The notes: generated by a model from the letters alone, not told the origin. Numbered from the stretch's first letter, positions 1-10,340 are shown. The stretch is DNA of 64,000 nt from JADJXV01 sp964527785 (GCA_964527785.1 CAZGNO010000009.1:1-64000); one strand, 5' to 3'. A program made the numbers and translations.

Positions 1-204
1 AATTTGTTGTTGATAAGGTCTAATCAATATAATCTTGCGTAACATCAGTTAATAACTTTTTATTTATGTTAAATAAGCGCAAACTGTGAATTGTTGATTG
101 GTATGATTTTTCTAGAGCGTACCAATTAACGGGAATTTCGTAAATTGTCTTTCTGAATACCGTTTTTTACCGTTTGGTCAGGTTCTATTATTGGGGAGGA
201 AATA

Positions 205-756
205 ATGAAAGTTAATTATTCTTATTGCAGATTATTAATAACAGTTATCGGATGTATGGCGATCTCATCTACTGTTTATGGGCAAGCATCATTAAAACGG
301 TATGTGCAGGCGGGCGGAGGTGTCCTTCGAGCTTCGTCGGGCAACGTTTTCCATTCCGGTACTTTCGGCGAAACAATCGTCGGACGTTTTAGTAATGGAA
401 CGCATGGGTTCTGGTCATCGCTTCTGCTGCCTACCCCCGTTCACGAAGAAAGTATTGCGCAGTTTCAATCTACGCTTACTGCTACGCCGAATCCTGCCGG
501 CTCTTCCACTTCAATCTCATTTTCAATTCCTTCAGTAAGCAGAGTTTCCGTTCGTATCACCGATGCTTTGGGACGTGTCATAAAAACGTTTTCAGAAGAA
601 CACTATAATGAAGGAACATTTCAATTGATGTGGGACGGCAGATCGGATTCGGGTGTACAGGCAAGTGCAGGGTCGTATCAATGTCAGCTTTTTATTCAGC
701 CGCTCTCAGGCGGAGCTTCGAGCGTAAGTCGGTTGATGATAGTAGTTGCGCGGTAG
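205..756 (+). CDS. Short secreted protein with type IX sorting domain
   Basis: A 183-residue exported protein of unknown function. Residues 1-26 form a signal peptide ending near VYGQA. The middle (about 27-75) is Gly/Ser-rich with no domain I recognise. From about residue 92 (TATPNPAGSSTSISFSI) to the end it has the FlgD-Ig/por secretion fold: a PNP motif, then ITDALGRVIKTF and a closing SRLMIVVAR strand. That is the C-terminal signal used by type IX secretion in Bacteroidota/Chlorobiota. The start is supported by a GGGGAGG ribosome site just upstream. It is the first of three same-strand exported-protein genes, with 56 bases before the next. The cargo part is very short, so it may be a small surface-anchored protein. 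Confidence 0.8.
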   Translation: MKVNYSYCRLLITVIGCMAISSTVYGQASLKRYVQAGGGVLRASSGNVFHSGTFGETIVGRFSNGTHGFWSSLLLPTPVHEESIAQFQSTLTATPNPAGSSTSISFSIPSVSRVSVRITDALGRVIKTFSEEHYNEGTFQLMWDGRSDSGVQASAGSYQCQLFIQPLSGGASSVSRLMIVVAR

Positions 757-812
757 TTTGTTGATTTAAAAACTTTAATTGGATACTTTCCAATTATTCT
801 GTTAGAATACTT

Positions 813-1481
813 ATGAAAATCACTCAAATATTATACGCACTTTTACTAATGCTTCTCTCAGCATGCGGAAGTTCGACAGATATTGATGGTAATATTTCTA
901 AAAACAGTTCTGATTTTATGTTTGCCGGTAATCCGGGTACAGAATTAGTATTTGAAACAACATACACCGAAGCCGATAGTAATGGCATTCAAGTTGAAAT
1001 ATCTCGAGATACAATTACTTGGACAATTATTGAACGTAATATCCCTCATCCTAAAGGCGGTATATCTGTACATATACTTGAAGAAGATAAAACCAAGGAT
1101 ATTCCTTACGGACTCTACAACAACTATTATTTTTCATATAATAATAATGCAATTGTAGTATTTACATCACTCAAAGATACTACTGCTGCCCAAGTGCTAA
1201 AGTATCCTCTGACTGTGGGCTCTCAATGGTCTAATCAAACAATAAAATCAATTACAGAGACTGTACATACAATAATAGGAACTGTTCAAGCTGTACGGGT
1301 CGAAAGTAAAAATAGAATTCAGTATTTTACTGATTCTACAATTGTAACTGTTAATAATTACTTTTCACATGAAGTGCTGATTCCCCTTAAAATAACATCC
1401 TATGAAATTCACGACTTAAGGAGTAATAAGGTTAGAATTCAGACTGCAACTTCAAAGTTGATTCAATACACAAAAAAATAA
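813..1481 (+). CDS. Hypothetical lipoprotein
   Basis: A 222-residue predicted lipoprotein of unknown function. The N-terminus has a short hydrophobic stretch (residues 4-14) and a lipobox LLSAC with the lipidated cysteine at position 18. This predicts transport by Sec, cleavage by signal peptidase II (an lspA gene lies at 18.6 kb) and membrane anchoring. The mature part is polar, rich in Thr, Asn and Ile, and seems to be beta-rich; I see no catalytic motif. The gene is more AT-rich than its neighbours and rich in AAT/ATT codons. It lies between two other exported proteins on the same strand, so a surface role is likely, but no specific function can be given. Confidence 0.7.
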   Translation: MKITQILYALLLMLLSACGSSTDIDGNISKNSSDFMFAGNPGTELVFETTYTEADSNGIQVEISRDTITWTIIERNIPHPKGGISVHILEEDKTKDIPYGLYNNYYFSYNNNAIVVFTSLKDTTAAQVLKYPLTVGSQWSNQTIKSITETVHTIIGTVQAVRVESKNRIQYFTDSTIVTVNNYFSHEVLIPLKITSYEIHDLRSNKVRIQTATSKLIQYTKK

Positions 1482-1518
1482 CAAATAATATTTTATCCAT
1501 AATTCACAAGGAAGCCCC

Positions 1519-3807
1519 ATGAAGTCCTTATTTTCTTTACTGTTTGCAATTATCCTGCTTGTCGGTACGGCGCAAGCACAAGTACAATTTCCTAAAAAAA
1601 TACATTATCAAGGTGCTCTCGAAGGTGCTACGGGTCCAATGAATGGTACAGTCGGAATTAATATTAAGATATATGATGTACCAACAGGAGGTGCGCCCTT
1701 ATATACGGAAACACAGAGTATTCAAGTAACCAATGGTTTGTTCAGTACTGTTATCGGAGAATTTACTCCGTTTGAATTACCGTTCGATAAGCCATACTGG
1801 TTAGAGCTTGCAATTGAAAATGGCACCCCGCTTGTTCCTCGCGTTCAGCTTTTGTCAACCGGATATGCCTTTAGAGCATTAACTGTACCCGATACATCCC
1901 TCACTACCCTTAAAATCAATAAAACCGGGTCAAAACCGGGTCAAGGGATTATTGCTACGGCAAAAGGTGCAGCGTGGAGTGATGTTGTAACACATATTTA
2001 CCCGGTTCCGTCTCTCTATGTTACTCAAAATTCAGGTGACGTGGGTATCGGTGTGTCTCCGGGCGGGATTACCGAAAACTTATTGGCTGACGGTGCTGTA
2101 TCATCTGCTAAGATTGGTGCTTCCGGTATTCCGCAAAATGGTCAAGTGCTTACATTTACAAATGATGGGGGCGGATCTTTAAAATGGAAAACACCGAGCG
2201 GAGCAGGATTCGCATTGCCGTATGGAGGACAAGTAGCACACAACGGAGCAGCATTTGACATTACAAATCAAGGTAACGGAGCAGCAGGACGTTTCTCCCA
2301 ATCAGGCGGTGCAAGCAATACTCCTGCTCTTGTGGCTGAGACAGGCGGAGCAGGAGTAGCATTCTCTGCTGTATCAACTGGAATTGGAAACGCAGGGTAT
2401 TTTCAGGTGAACAGTGCTTCGAGCAGTGCCTCTGCACTCAAGGCGGAAACCAATAGTTCAAAATCAACCGCAATCGAGGGGATTGCTACGCACACAACAG
2501 CAACAACAATCGGAATAAGTGGTAAGTCTCTTTCAAGTGCCGATAGTGCAATCGGTATTAACGGACAAGTAGTCAATGCCACTGTGGGTGCAAATGCAAG
2601 CGGTGTACGCGGACTCAGTACAAATTCTACAGCAAATGGTTATGGTGTATGGGGTTCGCACTCAGGCAAAGGGTCGGGGGTCTATGGAAATTCAACATCG
2701 GGTGTAGGGATTAGAGCCGCCAGTCGTGACAGTATTGCTCTATATGCTGTCCACTCATCGGCAACAGGAACAAATCCGGCACTTATCGCTGAATCTAATT
2801 CAGCATCCGATTCTTCATCGGGGATAATTGGTCGTATTGCTGCTACAACGACTTCGGGAATTAATTCAAGCGGGGTAAAGGGTGTAATTTCCGATACTAC
2901 GACAAAAGGTAATGGCGTATGGGGATGGCATGGCGGTTTTGGCAGAGGTGTGTTCGGAAGTTCAAATCGAGGCGTTGGTATAGTAGGTGCAAGTGCTGAT
3001 AGTATTGGAGTTGTAGGGATTCATGCTGCAACAACAGGTGTTTACCCCGGTGTTCGTGGCGAGTCCAATTCCACCGCTGCTAATGCTACTGCTGTTTTAG
3101 GTGTCCTTGTTCCGACTGCTCCGGGCAGTTCCTCAGCTGCGGTTCGAGGCATCAACAACGGTACTGCCGTTAATGGCATCGGTGTGTGGGGTTCGCAAGC
3201 CGGAGCCGGTACAGGTGTTCTCGGCTCTTCGGTAAACGGAGTGGGAGTATATGGTAATGCAACGAATACTTCGGCAGTTAATTACGGCGTTTGGGGACAG
3301 TCCGCAAGTAGTATAGGAACGGGTGTTTACGCCGGAGCAACATCTACTAACGGAAAAAACTATGCACTCAGCGCGCAAGCTGTCAGTGATTCGGGGATCG
3401 CAGTCTATGGCGTAAATACAAATGTAAGTGCAGCAGCGTATGCCGGAAATTTCAAAGGTAAAGTGAATGTGAGCGGTGATATTACCAAAACATATTCTAC
3501 AACAGCCGCTAATGCAGAACGACGTGCGATGCCCATATGCTACGGAACAGTAAGTGCCAATGGGGGAGTTACTTCAGGAACTCCAAATTTCTCATGTAAT
3601 TGGGATGGGGCGGGCTATTATGTGATTCAAATTGACGGTGAGAATTATAATGCTGCAAATTATACAACGGTAATCACACCTGTCGGTGGAAATCCGTTGA
3701 TTGCCACATCAAATCCACTCTCTAACGCATTTCTTACCGTGAGAATTTTTAATTTGACAGGTGTGAATGTGCAGAACGGATTTAGTTTTATAGTGTATAA
3801 ACCATAA
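1519..3807 (+). CDS. Secreted glycine-rich repeat protein
   Basis: A 762-residue exported protein. The signal peptide covers residues 1-20 (cleavage near AQAQ). Residues 25-115 carry a domain common in large surface proteins of this phylum: a KIHYQGAL start, a lyd-type strand, NGLFSTVIGE, and a YAFRA end. From about residue 230 to 660 it is built from degenerate Gly/Ser/Ala repeats with GVWG, GVYG and GVGI motifs. Two copies of a roughly 90-residue unit start at the GVWGSHSG and GVWGWHGG motifs, and a partial third starts at GVWGSQAG. This pattern suggests a beta-solenoid or fibre-like stalk. The final 100 residues form a separate compact domain (CYGTVSANG to FSFIVYKP) and do not look like a standard type IX sorting signal. 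An AAGGA sequence precedes the start. An adhesin or surface-layer role is an inference. Confidence 0.75.
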   Translation: MKSLFSLLFAIILLVGTAQAQVQFPKKIHYQGALEGATGPMNGTVGINIKIYDVPTGGAPLYTETQSIQVTNGLFSTVIGEFTPFELPFDKPYWLELAIENGTPLVPRVQLLSTGYAFRALTVPDTSLTTLKINKTGSKPGQGIIATAKGAAWSDVVTHIYPVPSLYVTQNSGDVGIGVSPGGITENLLADGAVSSAKIGASGIPQNGQVLTFTNDGGGSLKWKTPSGAGFALPYGGQVAHNGAAFDITNQGNGAAGRFSQSGGASNTPALVAETGGAGVAFSAVSTGIGNAGYFQVNSASSSASALKAETNSSKSTAIEGIATHTTATTIGISGKSLSSADSAIGINGQVVNATVGANASGVRGLSTNSTANGYGVWGSHSGKGSGVYGNSTSGVGIRAASRDSIALYAVHSSATGTNPALIAESNSASDSSSGIIGRIAATTTSGINSSGVKGVISDTTTKGNGVWGWHGGFGRGVFGSSNRGVGIVGASADSIGVVGIHAATTGVYPGVRGESNSTAANATAVLGVLVPTAPGSSSAAVRGINNGTAVNGIGVWGSQAGAGTGVLGSSVNGVGVYGNATNTSAVNYGVWGQSASSIGTGVYAGATSTNGKNYALSAQAVSDSGIAVYGVNTNVSAAAYAGNFKGKVNVSGDITKTYSTTAANAERRAMPICYGTVSANGGVTSGTPNFSCNWDGAGYYVIQIDGENYNAANYTTVITPVGGNPLIATSNPLSNAFLTVRIFNLTGVNVQNGFSFIVYKP

Positions 3808-3885
3808 TTTTTGATGATGAGAGAACGTGCTTAAATAATGAACGGAATCCAATAAATAAAGCATAACAAGAAAACAACTAAAGAT

Positions 3886-6435
3886 ATGAAACCAGTCGCA
3901 ACGTATATTGTATCGGCAACACTTCCTCAGCGAATAGCTGCATTAAAAGAGCTTGCCTATAATTATTGGTGGTGTTGGAATATTGACGCCCAGGAATTAT
4001 TCGAACGAATAGATTTAGAACTGTGGGAAGAGGTAAGTCATAATCCTGTGGCTTTGCTTAACAGAGCACCACAGGCACACCTTCAATTGCTTGCTGAACA
4101 AGCGGATTTTGTGAGTTTCTTGGATTCTATCTACGAAAAATTCCGTGCATATATGGAGGCGCAAACGTGGTATTCTTCGGTAGCAGCACAGCCAAATAAT
4201 TACATCGCATACTTTAGTTTGGAATATGGAATCAACGAGAGTTTCCCCAATTATTCAGGTGGTTTAGGTGTTCTTGCAGGCGATCATTTGAAATCTGCCA
4301 GTGATCTCGGAGTACCCCTTATAGGCGTTGGACTTCTGTACCAGATGGGATATTTTCGCCAAAGTTTAACACAAAGCGGATGGCAAAAAGAAAGTTATTT
4401 TGAAAATGACTTTTATTCAATGCCAATGATGCTGATGAAAAACTCACAGGGTGAGGCACTCACTATTGATCTTGAGTATCCTCATGGGAAATTATTCGCA
4501 CAAATCTGGAAAGTACAAGTAGGACGTACTCCCCTCTATCTTTTGGACACAAACATCCCTCAAAACAGTGCAAATCCTGAATATCGTGACATTACAGATC
4601 AGCTCTATGGCGGCAATACAGAAACTCGAATACAGCAAGAAATTCTTCTTGGAATAGGTGGTATTCGCGCATTGCGGGCTATAGGAATCAATCCGACAAT
4701 CATTCATATCAATGAAGGTCATGCAGCTTTCGCTACCCTAGAGCGGACCCGTTTTTTGATGCATGATTTTAATATGGATTTCTCAACTGCGATGGAATTA
4801 ACCCATGCCGGGATGATTTTCACAACGCATACACCCGTTCCAGCCGGCAATGAGGTTTTCAGTTCGGGGCTGATGGATAAGTACTTTAGCGGGTATTGGC
4901 GTGTACTTGGAATTACTCGAGAGGATTTTCTTGCGCTTGGGAATATAGAACGCACTGCTACCGATACATTTTCGATGACTGTTCTTGCACTTCGTCTTTC
5001 TTCGTATCGAAATGGCGTAAGTCAGCTTCACGGTGATGTAGCACGCAAAATGTGGCAGGAACTTTGGAAAGATTTTCCTCAACAGGAAGTTCCAATTGGG
5101 GCTATTACCAACGGAGTTCATACGCTTACATGGATAGCTGGTGGCATGGGCGAATTGTACGACCGTTATCTAACTCCACGTTGGCGAACCGAAACTGACG
5201 ACCAATCACTATGGAGACGCGTGGATGCTATTCCGTCGGAAGAGCTGTGGCGTGTGCATCAAAGGTATCGTGAACGTTTGGTACTGTTTGCCCGGAAATA
5301 CTTGCAGAAAAAAATGGAAGGAAAGGTTGCGCCTCAGCAACTGGCATTGGTAAATCAGTATCTTAATCCCGATGCCCTTACAATTGGGTTTGCTAGAAGG
5401 TTTGCTACGTACAAACGTGCCACTTTGCTCTTTAGTGATATGGAACGATTGAAGGCAATACTTACCAACCCATTAAAACCTGTACAGATAATTCTTGCCG
5501 GCAAAGCGCATCCCCATGATACCGCCGGCAAAGAAATGATTCAAGCGATTATCCATAATGTTCGGCAACATGGCTTAGAGCATTACGTGGTTTTTCTTGA
5601 AGATTACAGCATGGCTATTGCACGTGCAATGGTTAAGGGTAGTGATATTTGGCTCAATACCCCGCGCCGTCCGCACGAAGCAAGCGGAACAAGCGGTATG
5701 AAAGCCGGACTCAACGGATGTCTTCACGTCAGTGTGCTTGACGGATGGTGGGATGAGGGCTATACGAATGACAATGGTTTTGCAATCGGACTTGGTGAGG
5801 ACTATCCCAATCGTAGTGACCAAGATACAATGGAAGCATTGCTTCTCTATGACCTCTTGGAGCAAGTAATTATTCCTACTTTTTTTGACCGTCCCAAAAA
5901 TCGTATGCCTCATGATTGGGTCGCAAGAATGAAAGCATCTATCCGGAGTGTAGCCGGAAAATTCTCAACAACGCGGATGGTGAGAGATTATGCAAAGAAC
6001 TTCTATCTTCCTGCAATGGAGCGTTCTCGTGTGCTTGCAGCAAGTAATGGGGAGCAGGCGCGTGCTTTGCGTGATTGGAAGCTACGCATACTCGCTGAAT
6101 GGAAGAATGTAAAGGTACAGAATGTTCATCTTGAGGGCATTGGTGAAGCATATGTAGGTAATCATATCGAGGTGTATGCAACTGTCGAACTTGGTGCACT
6201 TTCTCCAAATGATGTTTTGGTAGAGGGGTATTATGGAAGTGTGGATTCACACGGTAATATTGCCGAACCGAAAGTAATTACACTCCAAATGAAAAGTGCT
6301 GCAAACGGGGTGTTTTATTATCAAGGCGGGTATGAGTCCATATCCGGCGGTGTAAAGGGGTGCACCGTGCGTGTCCTGCCATTCAACAGATTGATAGCCG
6401 ACAAAGCTGATATGGGTGTGTGCGCTTGGGCATAG
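3886..6435 (+). CDS. glgP: Alpha-glucan (glycogen/maltodextrin) phosphorylase
   Basis: Predicted cytoplasmic GT35 phosphorylase, releasing glucose 1-phosphate from alpha-1,4-glucans with pyridoxal phosphate as cofactor. The 849 residues match the bacterial and archaeal alpha-glucan phosphorylase type: an N-terminal DUF3417 region (about 15-120, with ALKELAYNYWWCWN), then the phosphorylase fold (IAYFSLEYGINESFPNYSGGLGVLAGD, broken by position about 112-140). The PLP region EASGTSGMKAGLNG begins at residue 598, making Lys606 the likely cofactor lysine. A beta-rich extension follows residue 720. It is complete. Its stop is three bases from the stop of the convergent aldehyde dehydrogenase gene. 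No other glycogen gene is in the window, so it may act on stored glycogen or on imported dextrin. Confidence 0.93.
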   Translation: MKPVATYIVSATLPQRIAALKELAYNYWWCWNIDAQELFERIDLELWEEVSHNPVALLNRAPQAHLQLLAEQADFVSFLDSIYEKFRAYMEAQTWYSSVAAQPNNYIAYFSLEYGINESFPNYSGGLGVLAGDHLKSASDLGVPLIGVGLLYQMGYFRQSLTQSGWQKESYFENDFYSMPMMLMKNSQGEALTIDLEYPHGKLFAQIWKVQVGRTPLYLLDTNIPQNSANPEYRDITDQLYGGNTETRIQQEILLGIGGIRALRAIGINPTIIHINEGHAAFATLERTRFLMHDFNMDFSTAMELTHAGMIFTTHTPVPAGNEVFSSGLMDKYFSGYWRVLGITREDFLALGNIERTATDTFSMTVLALRLSSYRNGVSQLHGDVARKMWQELWKDFPQQEVPIGAITNGVHTLTWIAGGMGELYDRYLTPRWRTETDDQSLWRRVDAIPSEELWRVHQRYRERLVLFARKYLQKKMEGKVAPQQLALVNQYLNPDALTIGFARRFATYKRATLLFSDMERLKAILTNPLKPVQIILAGKAHPHDTAGKEMIQAIIHNVRQHGLEHYVVFLEDYSMAIARAMVKGSDIWLNTPRRPHEASGTSGMKAGLNGCLHVSVLDGWWDEGYTNDNGFAIGLGEDYPNRSDQDTMEALLLYDLLEQVIIPTFFDRPKNRMPHDWVARMKASIRSVAGKFSTTRMVRDYAKNFYLPAMERSRVLAASNGEQARALRDWKLRILAEWKNVKVQNVHLEGIGEAYVGNHIEVYATVELGALSPNDVLVEGYYGSVDSHGNIAEPKVITLQMKSAANGVFYYQGGYESISGGVKGCTVRVLPFNRLIADKADMGVCAWA

Positions 6436-6438
6436 AGT

Positions 6439-7878
6439 TTATAGCTTTATACAAATATTCTTTGGTTCAGTAAAAAATTTAAGTGCCTCAAAGCCGCCTT
6501 CGCGACCTACACCTGAATGTTTTACTCCGCCAAACGGAGTGCGAAGGTCGCGTACCATCCAGCAATTTATCCAGACGATTCCGCTCTGCAGATTTGCTGC
6601 AACTCTATGTGCTCTGGATAAATTTTCCGTCCAAATAACGGCAGCAAGTCCGTAATTGGTGGAATTTGCCATGGCGAGTACTTCTTCTTCGGTTTCAAAG
6701 GGAATAAGAGTAGCTACCGGACCGAATATTTCTTCCTGATTAGTGCGGCAGTCATGCGGTAATCCCTCAATAACGGTCGGCTCGATAAACCAGCCGCCTT
6801 TGCAGCGTCCTTTGAGACTTACTGCTTTACCTCCGCTAAGAACCGTCCCACCTTCTTCCTTCGCTAACTCGATATACGATAGGACTTTTTCAAAATGCGC
6901 CTTCGAGACGAGTGCACCTTGTTTGCTGGTAATTTCTAGTGGGTCACCGACCGTAAATTTACTTACATTGTCGAGAAACTCCTCTTTGAAAGCATCGTAA
7001 ATTGACTTTTGTACGAATATCCGCGAACCGCACAAGCATATTTCACCCTGATTTGTAAATGCAGCACGGGCAGATTGCAGGGCAGCTTCTTCGATATTAC
7101 AATCGTCAAAAATGATATTAGGATTCTTCCCGCCTAGTTCGAGTGAAAGTTTCTTGAACATCGGTGCAGCTGTTCGGGCAATGGCTGCACCTGTTTTAGT
7201 TCCACCGGTAAACGAGATTGCATGAATATCTAGATGCTCGGTAATTGCTGCTCCTACTTTTGTTCCTAGACCGTGAACAATGTTCAATACCCCCGGCGGC
7301 ATACCGGCTTTTTGACAAATTTCAGCAAGAAGATACGCAGTCATTGGTGTAAGCTCAGAGGGTTTGGCTATCACGCAATTGCCCGAGGCAAGAGCAGGAG
7401 CAATTTTCCATGAGAATAGATACAGTGGAAGATTCCATGGGGAAATACACCCTACGATACCAATCGGACTGCGGAGTGTATAATTAAGATGCTGACTGGT
7501 GGCATGAGTTTCAGAGGCGAAGTGTAGGATTTCCGTACCGAAAAAATGGAAATTCTGTGCTGCGCGAGGAATATCCATTGCTTTCGAGAGCCAAAGCGGT
7601 TTCCCTTGGTCAATTGTTTCTGCAGCAGCAAATCTTTCTAAGTGAAGCATGAGAAAATCCGCTATGCGGAGCATGATTTCCGAGCGTTTTTCTACAGACA
7701 TAGCCGACCATACAGGCAGTGCTTCTTGCGCTGCGCGAACAGCCAATTCCACATCGCGAGCATCAGAATCAGGAACAAGTGAGTAAACATTACCCGTTGC
7801 AGGTTCATAATTATCCAAATAACCCCCGCCCACCGGCTTGAGAAATTCACCGCCTATATAATTACTGATGGTATTCAT
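6439..7878 (-). CDS. NAD(P)-dependent aldehyde dehydrogenase
   Basis: Predicted aldehyde dehydrogenase superfamily enzyme oxidising an aldehyde to the acid. With the ATG at 7878 it has 479 residues, normal for the family, and begins MNTISNYIGGEFLKP. An upstream in-frame ATG at 7932 would add 18 residues that do not resemble family members. Catalytic features are present: SPWNL with Asn149, AKPSE with Lys172, FTGGTKTG for the cofactor site, LELGG with Glu247, and GEICLCGSR with nucleophile Cys281. The Cys-Leu-Cys context resembles the ALDH8A1/2-aminomuconic semialdehyde dehydrogenase branch, but the substrate cannot be read from sequence alone. It is transcribed toward glgP, with the stop codons only three bases apart. 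Confidence 0.9.
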   Translation of the reverse strand: MNTISNYIGGEFLKPVGGGYLDNYEPATGNVYSLVPDSDARDVELAVRAAQEALPVWSAMSVEKRSEIMLRIADFLMLHLERFAAAETIDQGKPLWLSKAMDIPRAAQNFHFFGTEILHFASETHATSQHLNYTLRSPIGIVGCISPWNLPLYLFSWKIAPALASGNCVIAKPSELTPMTAYLLAEICQKAGMPPGVLNIVHGLGTKVGAAITEHLDIHAISFTGGTKTGAAIARTAAPMFKKLSLELGGKNPNIIFDDCNIEEAALQSARAAFTNQGEICLCGSRIFVQKSIYDAFKEEFLDNVSKFTVGDPLEITSKQGALVSKAHFEKVLSYIELAKEEGGTVLSGGKAVSLKGRCKGGWFIEPTVIEGLPHDCRTNQEEIFGPVATLIPFETEEEVLAMANSTNYGLAAVIWTENLSRAHRVAANLQSGIVWINCWMVRDLRTPFGGVKHSGVGREGGFEALKFFTEPKNICIKL

Positions 7879-8232
7879 AATGGTATAGTTAGTAGTGCAT
7901 AAAATTAACCGGAATATGCCCATCCTTTTCAAATAAACATACTCGACTCCTAGTGCAAATTACACAAATTTTGAGAAAATTACTGCCCAAAGCTATTGTA
8001 AAGCGTTTGTAATTTGTAGGATAGAAAGCCATTCATAGTTATAGAATGACAGTTGTGATTGCCAAAGACATACTGTCATCATCAGAAAATTATTATTTTT
8101 TATCAAAATCCAATCCTGATAATAGCTCGTATAATGCTTCAAAAGGACAGTTTGGCACACGCAAATCAAAAAAACAACAGTGTGTGTAAAGTCTTATATA
8201 TTATTTATTTATTATTTTTATTGAGGTATTTT
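7879..8232. other. Divergent intergenic region upstream of ALDH and DUF4331 genes
   Basis: This 354-base AT-rich stretch separates two divergently transcribed genes and must hold both promoters. An open frame runs into the DUF4331 gene from 8059, but that extension is rich in His, Ile and Lys and precedes a good signal peptide, so I treat it as untranslated. A TATAAT-like sequence occurs at 8130-8135 without a convincing -35 box. I see no RNA gene here. Confidence 0.5.
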
Positions 8233-10305
8233 ATGAGTATGTTCTCTAAGTTTTGGAGCAGCCGTTTGCTTATTGCTCTTGGAGTGATTGCATCAACAAT
8301 ATTGGTTGTTGCATCATCCCACCGCGAAGCCCCGCTTATCAGTAATGATCCGCTCGCCGACAATACAGATCTCTACGCATTTCGCTGTCCTGACGACACG
8401 AATTCGATAGCGATAATTGCTAACTACATTCCGTTTGAATTGCCGGAAGGCGGACCGAACTATGCATCTTTCGGTGAGAATGTCCGCTATGAAATTCATG
8501 TTGATAATGATGCTGCTAAAGTGGGTGATGAAATTACCTACCGCTTTACATTCAGCAAAGTAAACGAAGACCCTACTACGTTTTTCAATATACGTTTAGG
8601 AAAAGAGAATCTAAAAACATCATATATATGTGAGCGTTCAATAGACGGCGGTCAAACATTCACAACGATTGTATCGAACGGTACTGTACCTCCGTCAAAT
8701 ATCGGACCTCGTTCCATCGAAGGTGCTGCAGGGCTGGGTAAGCCATATTCTACACTCATGGCAAATGCTATCACAACAGCATCATCCGGCGAAACGGTAT
8801 TCTGCGGTCCGGTTGATGATCCGTTTTTCGTTGACCTCGGCGGTATTTTCGATTTAGGTCAAACCCGTAAAAGAGACGGTATGGGTGCCGATAAAGCACG
8901 CGATGCGGTAGCAGGGTTTAATTGTCATGCAATTGCTCTCAAAATTCCGATTGCAACATTGCAAAAAGATAAGAAATCGGTTTCAATGGCAAAAAATATT
9001 CTAGACGGGGATTTTGTAATCGGAGTATGGGCTTCTGCTTCTCGTCCAAAAATCACAACACTCCGCACTGATGGCGGCAAGCCGGATGTAAGCGGTGAAT
9101 GGGTGCAGATTTCACGCGTCGGAATGCCACTTACAAACGAAGCGGTAATTCCTGTTGGTGACAAAGACCGTTGGAATTCCGGCTCTCCGTATGACAATGC
9201 GAAAGAGCTTTCGTATGCAAAATATTTTGTAAATCCTGAGCTTGCACTTTATATGGACGACAGTCAGTTCGGTTCGGCAGTTCCTGCTATGGCTGCACTG
9301 CGTATTCAATCGAAATCTCTTGGTTCGTTTGATTTCCGTAACGGCAAAGATGGTTTATATGGTTTGAAAGCTACAAACGGCGGTGTAGGCGGAGCATTGG
9401 ATACCGCTTTATTTGGTAATATCTTATTGCAACCTAACTCTCCCCGTTCGGTTGATTTGCTCCCGATATTCTATACCGGCGCACCGAACCTCAAACCATA
9501 TCAATTGGCTACAGGAAAGAACGGCAACCCACTCGCCGAAGGTAAGCCGTTCATTAATAACTTCTTGCCGACTCTCTGCGATGAATTACGCTTGAATATG
9601 GCTGTACCGCCTACTCCGCGCGACAGCAAAGACTTCTCGACACTCGGTTTGATACAGGCAGCAGTTCTTGGACTTACAGACCCCCGTTTTAATACCGATG
9701 CTTCATTGCAGGCAATTCCAAATATGGACGGTTTCCCTAATGGTCGCCGTTTGGAAGACGATGTAACGACTATCGAGCTTCAAGCAGTATCAGGTGCTGT
9801 ACTTGCAGCAATTGGTTTGTGGTATGACGATTATACGCCCGGTCAGTCGCCATCGCCCGTTACAGCTAATCTATTAAAAGTAATAACCTATAATGCCGGT
9901 CCTGACAAAAACGACAAGCCGTTCGTAAAGCAGTTCCCGTATATGGCAGAAGCTCACAGAGGATATGACTATACCAAAATGGTAACTAAAGTAAACGAAG
10001 GGGAAATACCTCAAAGTATCGGTGTGTCTGCTCCTGCCGGATTCTTTATCGGCAGCAACTATCCTAATCCTACAAATACTTCTTCATCGTTGCGGTTCCA
10101 TATCGCTCAAAGCGGTCGTGCTGCGGTTAAAATATTTGATACCAATGGTAATTTGGTAGCGGTAGTGTTCGATCAGAATGTGACAAATGGCGATTTCGAT
10201 GCAGTATGGAATCCTGCTGACGGAGTTGCAAATGGAGCATATATGGCATCGTTGCAATTGAACGGTCGCCAGTTATCTTCATCGAAGATAATTGTTTCCC
10301 GCTAA
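8233..10305 (+). CDS. Exported DUF4331 protein with type IX sorting domain
   Basis: A 690-residue exported protein of the DUF4331 family, whose function is not established. I place the start at 8233 (MSMFSKFWSSRLL), directly before a signal peptide that ends near VVASS. The mature N-terminus has the family signature SSHREAPLIS followed by DPLADNTDLYAF. DUF4331 covers roughly residues 28-600. The last 80 residues (PNPTNTSSSLRFHI to SSSKIIVSR) are a FlgD-Ig/por type IX sorting domain, so the protein is probably exposed on or released from the cell surface. It is followed on the same strand by a TPR lipoprotein and a TonB-dependent receptor, which suggests a role in binding or processing something imported. 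The His/Asp-rich signature hints at metal or ligand binding, but this is unproven. Confidence 0.88.
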   Translation: MSMFSKFWSSRLLIALGVIASTILVVASSHREAPLISNDPLADNTDLYAFRCPDDTNSIAIIANYIPFELPEGGPNYASFGENVRYEIHVDNDAAKVGDEITYRFTFSKVNEDPTTFFNIRLGKENLKTSYICERSIDGGQTFTTIVSNGTVPPSNIGPRSIEGAAGLGKPYSTLMANAITTASSGETVFCGPVDDPFFVDLGGIFDLGQTRKRDGMGADKARDAVAGFNCHAIALKIPIATLQKDKKSVSMAKNILDGDFVIGVWASASRPKITTLRTDGGKPDVSGEWVQISRVGMPLTNEAVIPVGDKDRWNSGSPYDNAKELSYAKYFVNPELALYMDDSQFGSAVPAMAALRIQSKSLGSFDFRNGKDGLYGLKATNGGVGGALDTALFGNILLQPNSPRSVDLLPIFYTGAPNLKPYQLATGKNGNPLAEGKPFINNFLPTLCDELRLNMAVPPTPRDSKDFSTLGLIQAAVLGLTDPRFNTDASLQAIPNMDGFPNGRRLEDDVTTIELQAVSGAVLAAIGLWYDDYTPGQSPSPVTANLLKVITYNAGPDKNDKPFVKQFPYMAEAHRGYDYTKMVTKVNEGEIPQSIGVSAPAGFFIGSNYPNPTNTSSSLRFHIAQSGRAAVKIFDTNGNLVAVVFDQNVTNGDFDAVWNPADGVANGAYMASLQLNGRQLSSSKIIVSR

Positions 10306-10340
10306 ACAGTTTAACTGCTTCTCTCGGAATATTCGGCAAA

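Noticed and set aside
8059..8232. Upstream extension of the DUF4331 gene (start at 8059)
   Set aside because: It would bury the signal peptide at 8233 behind 58 atypical residues.
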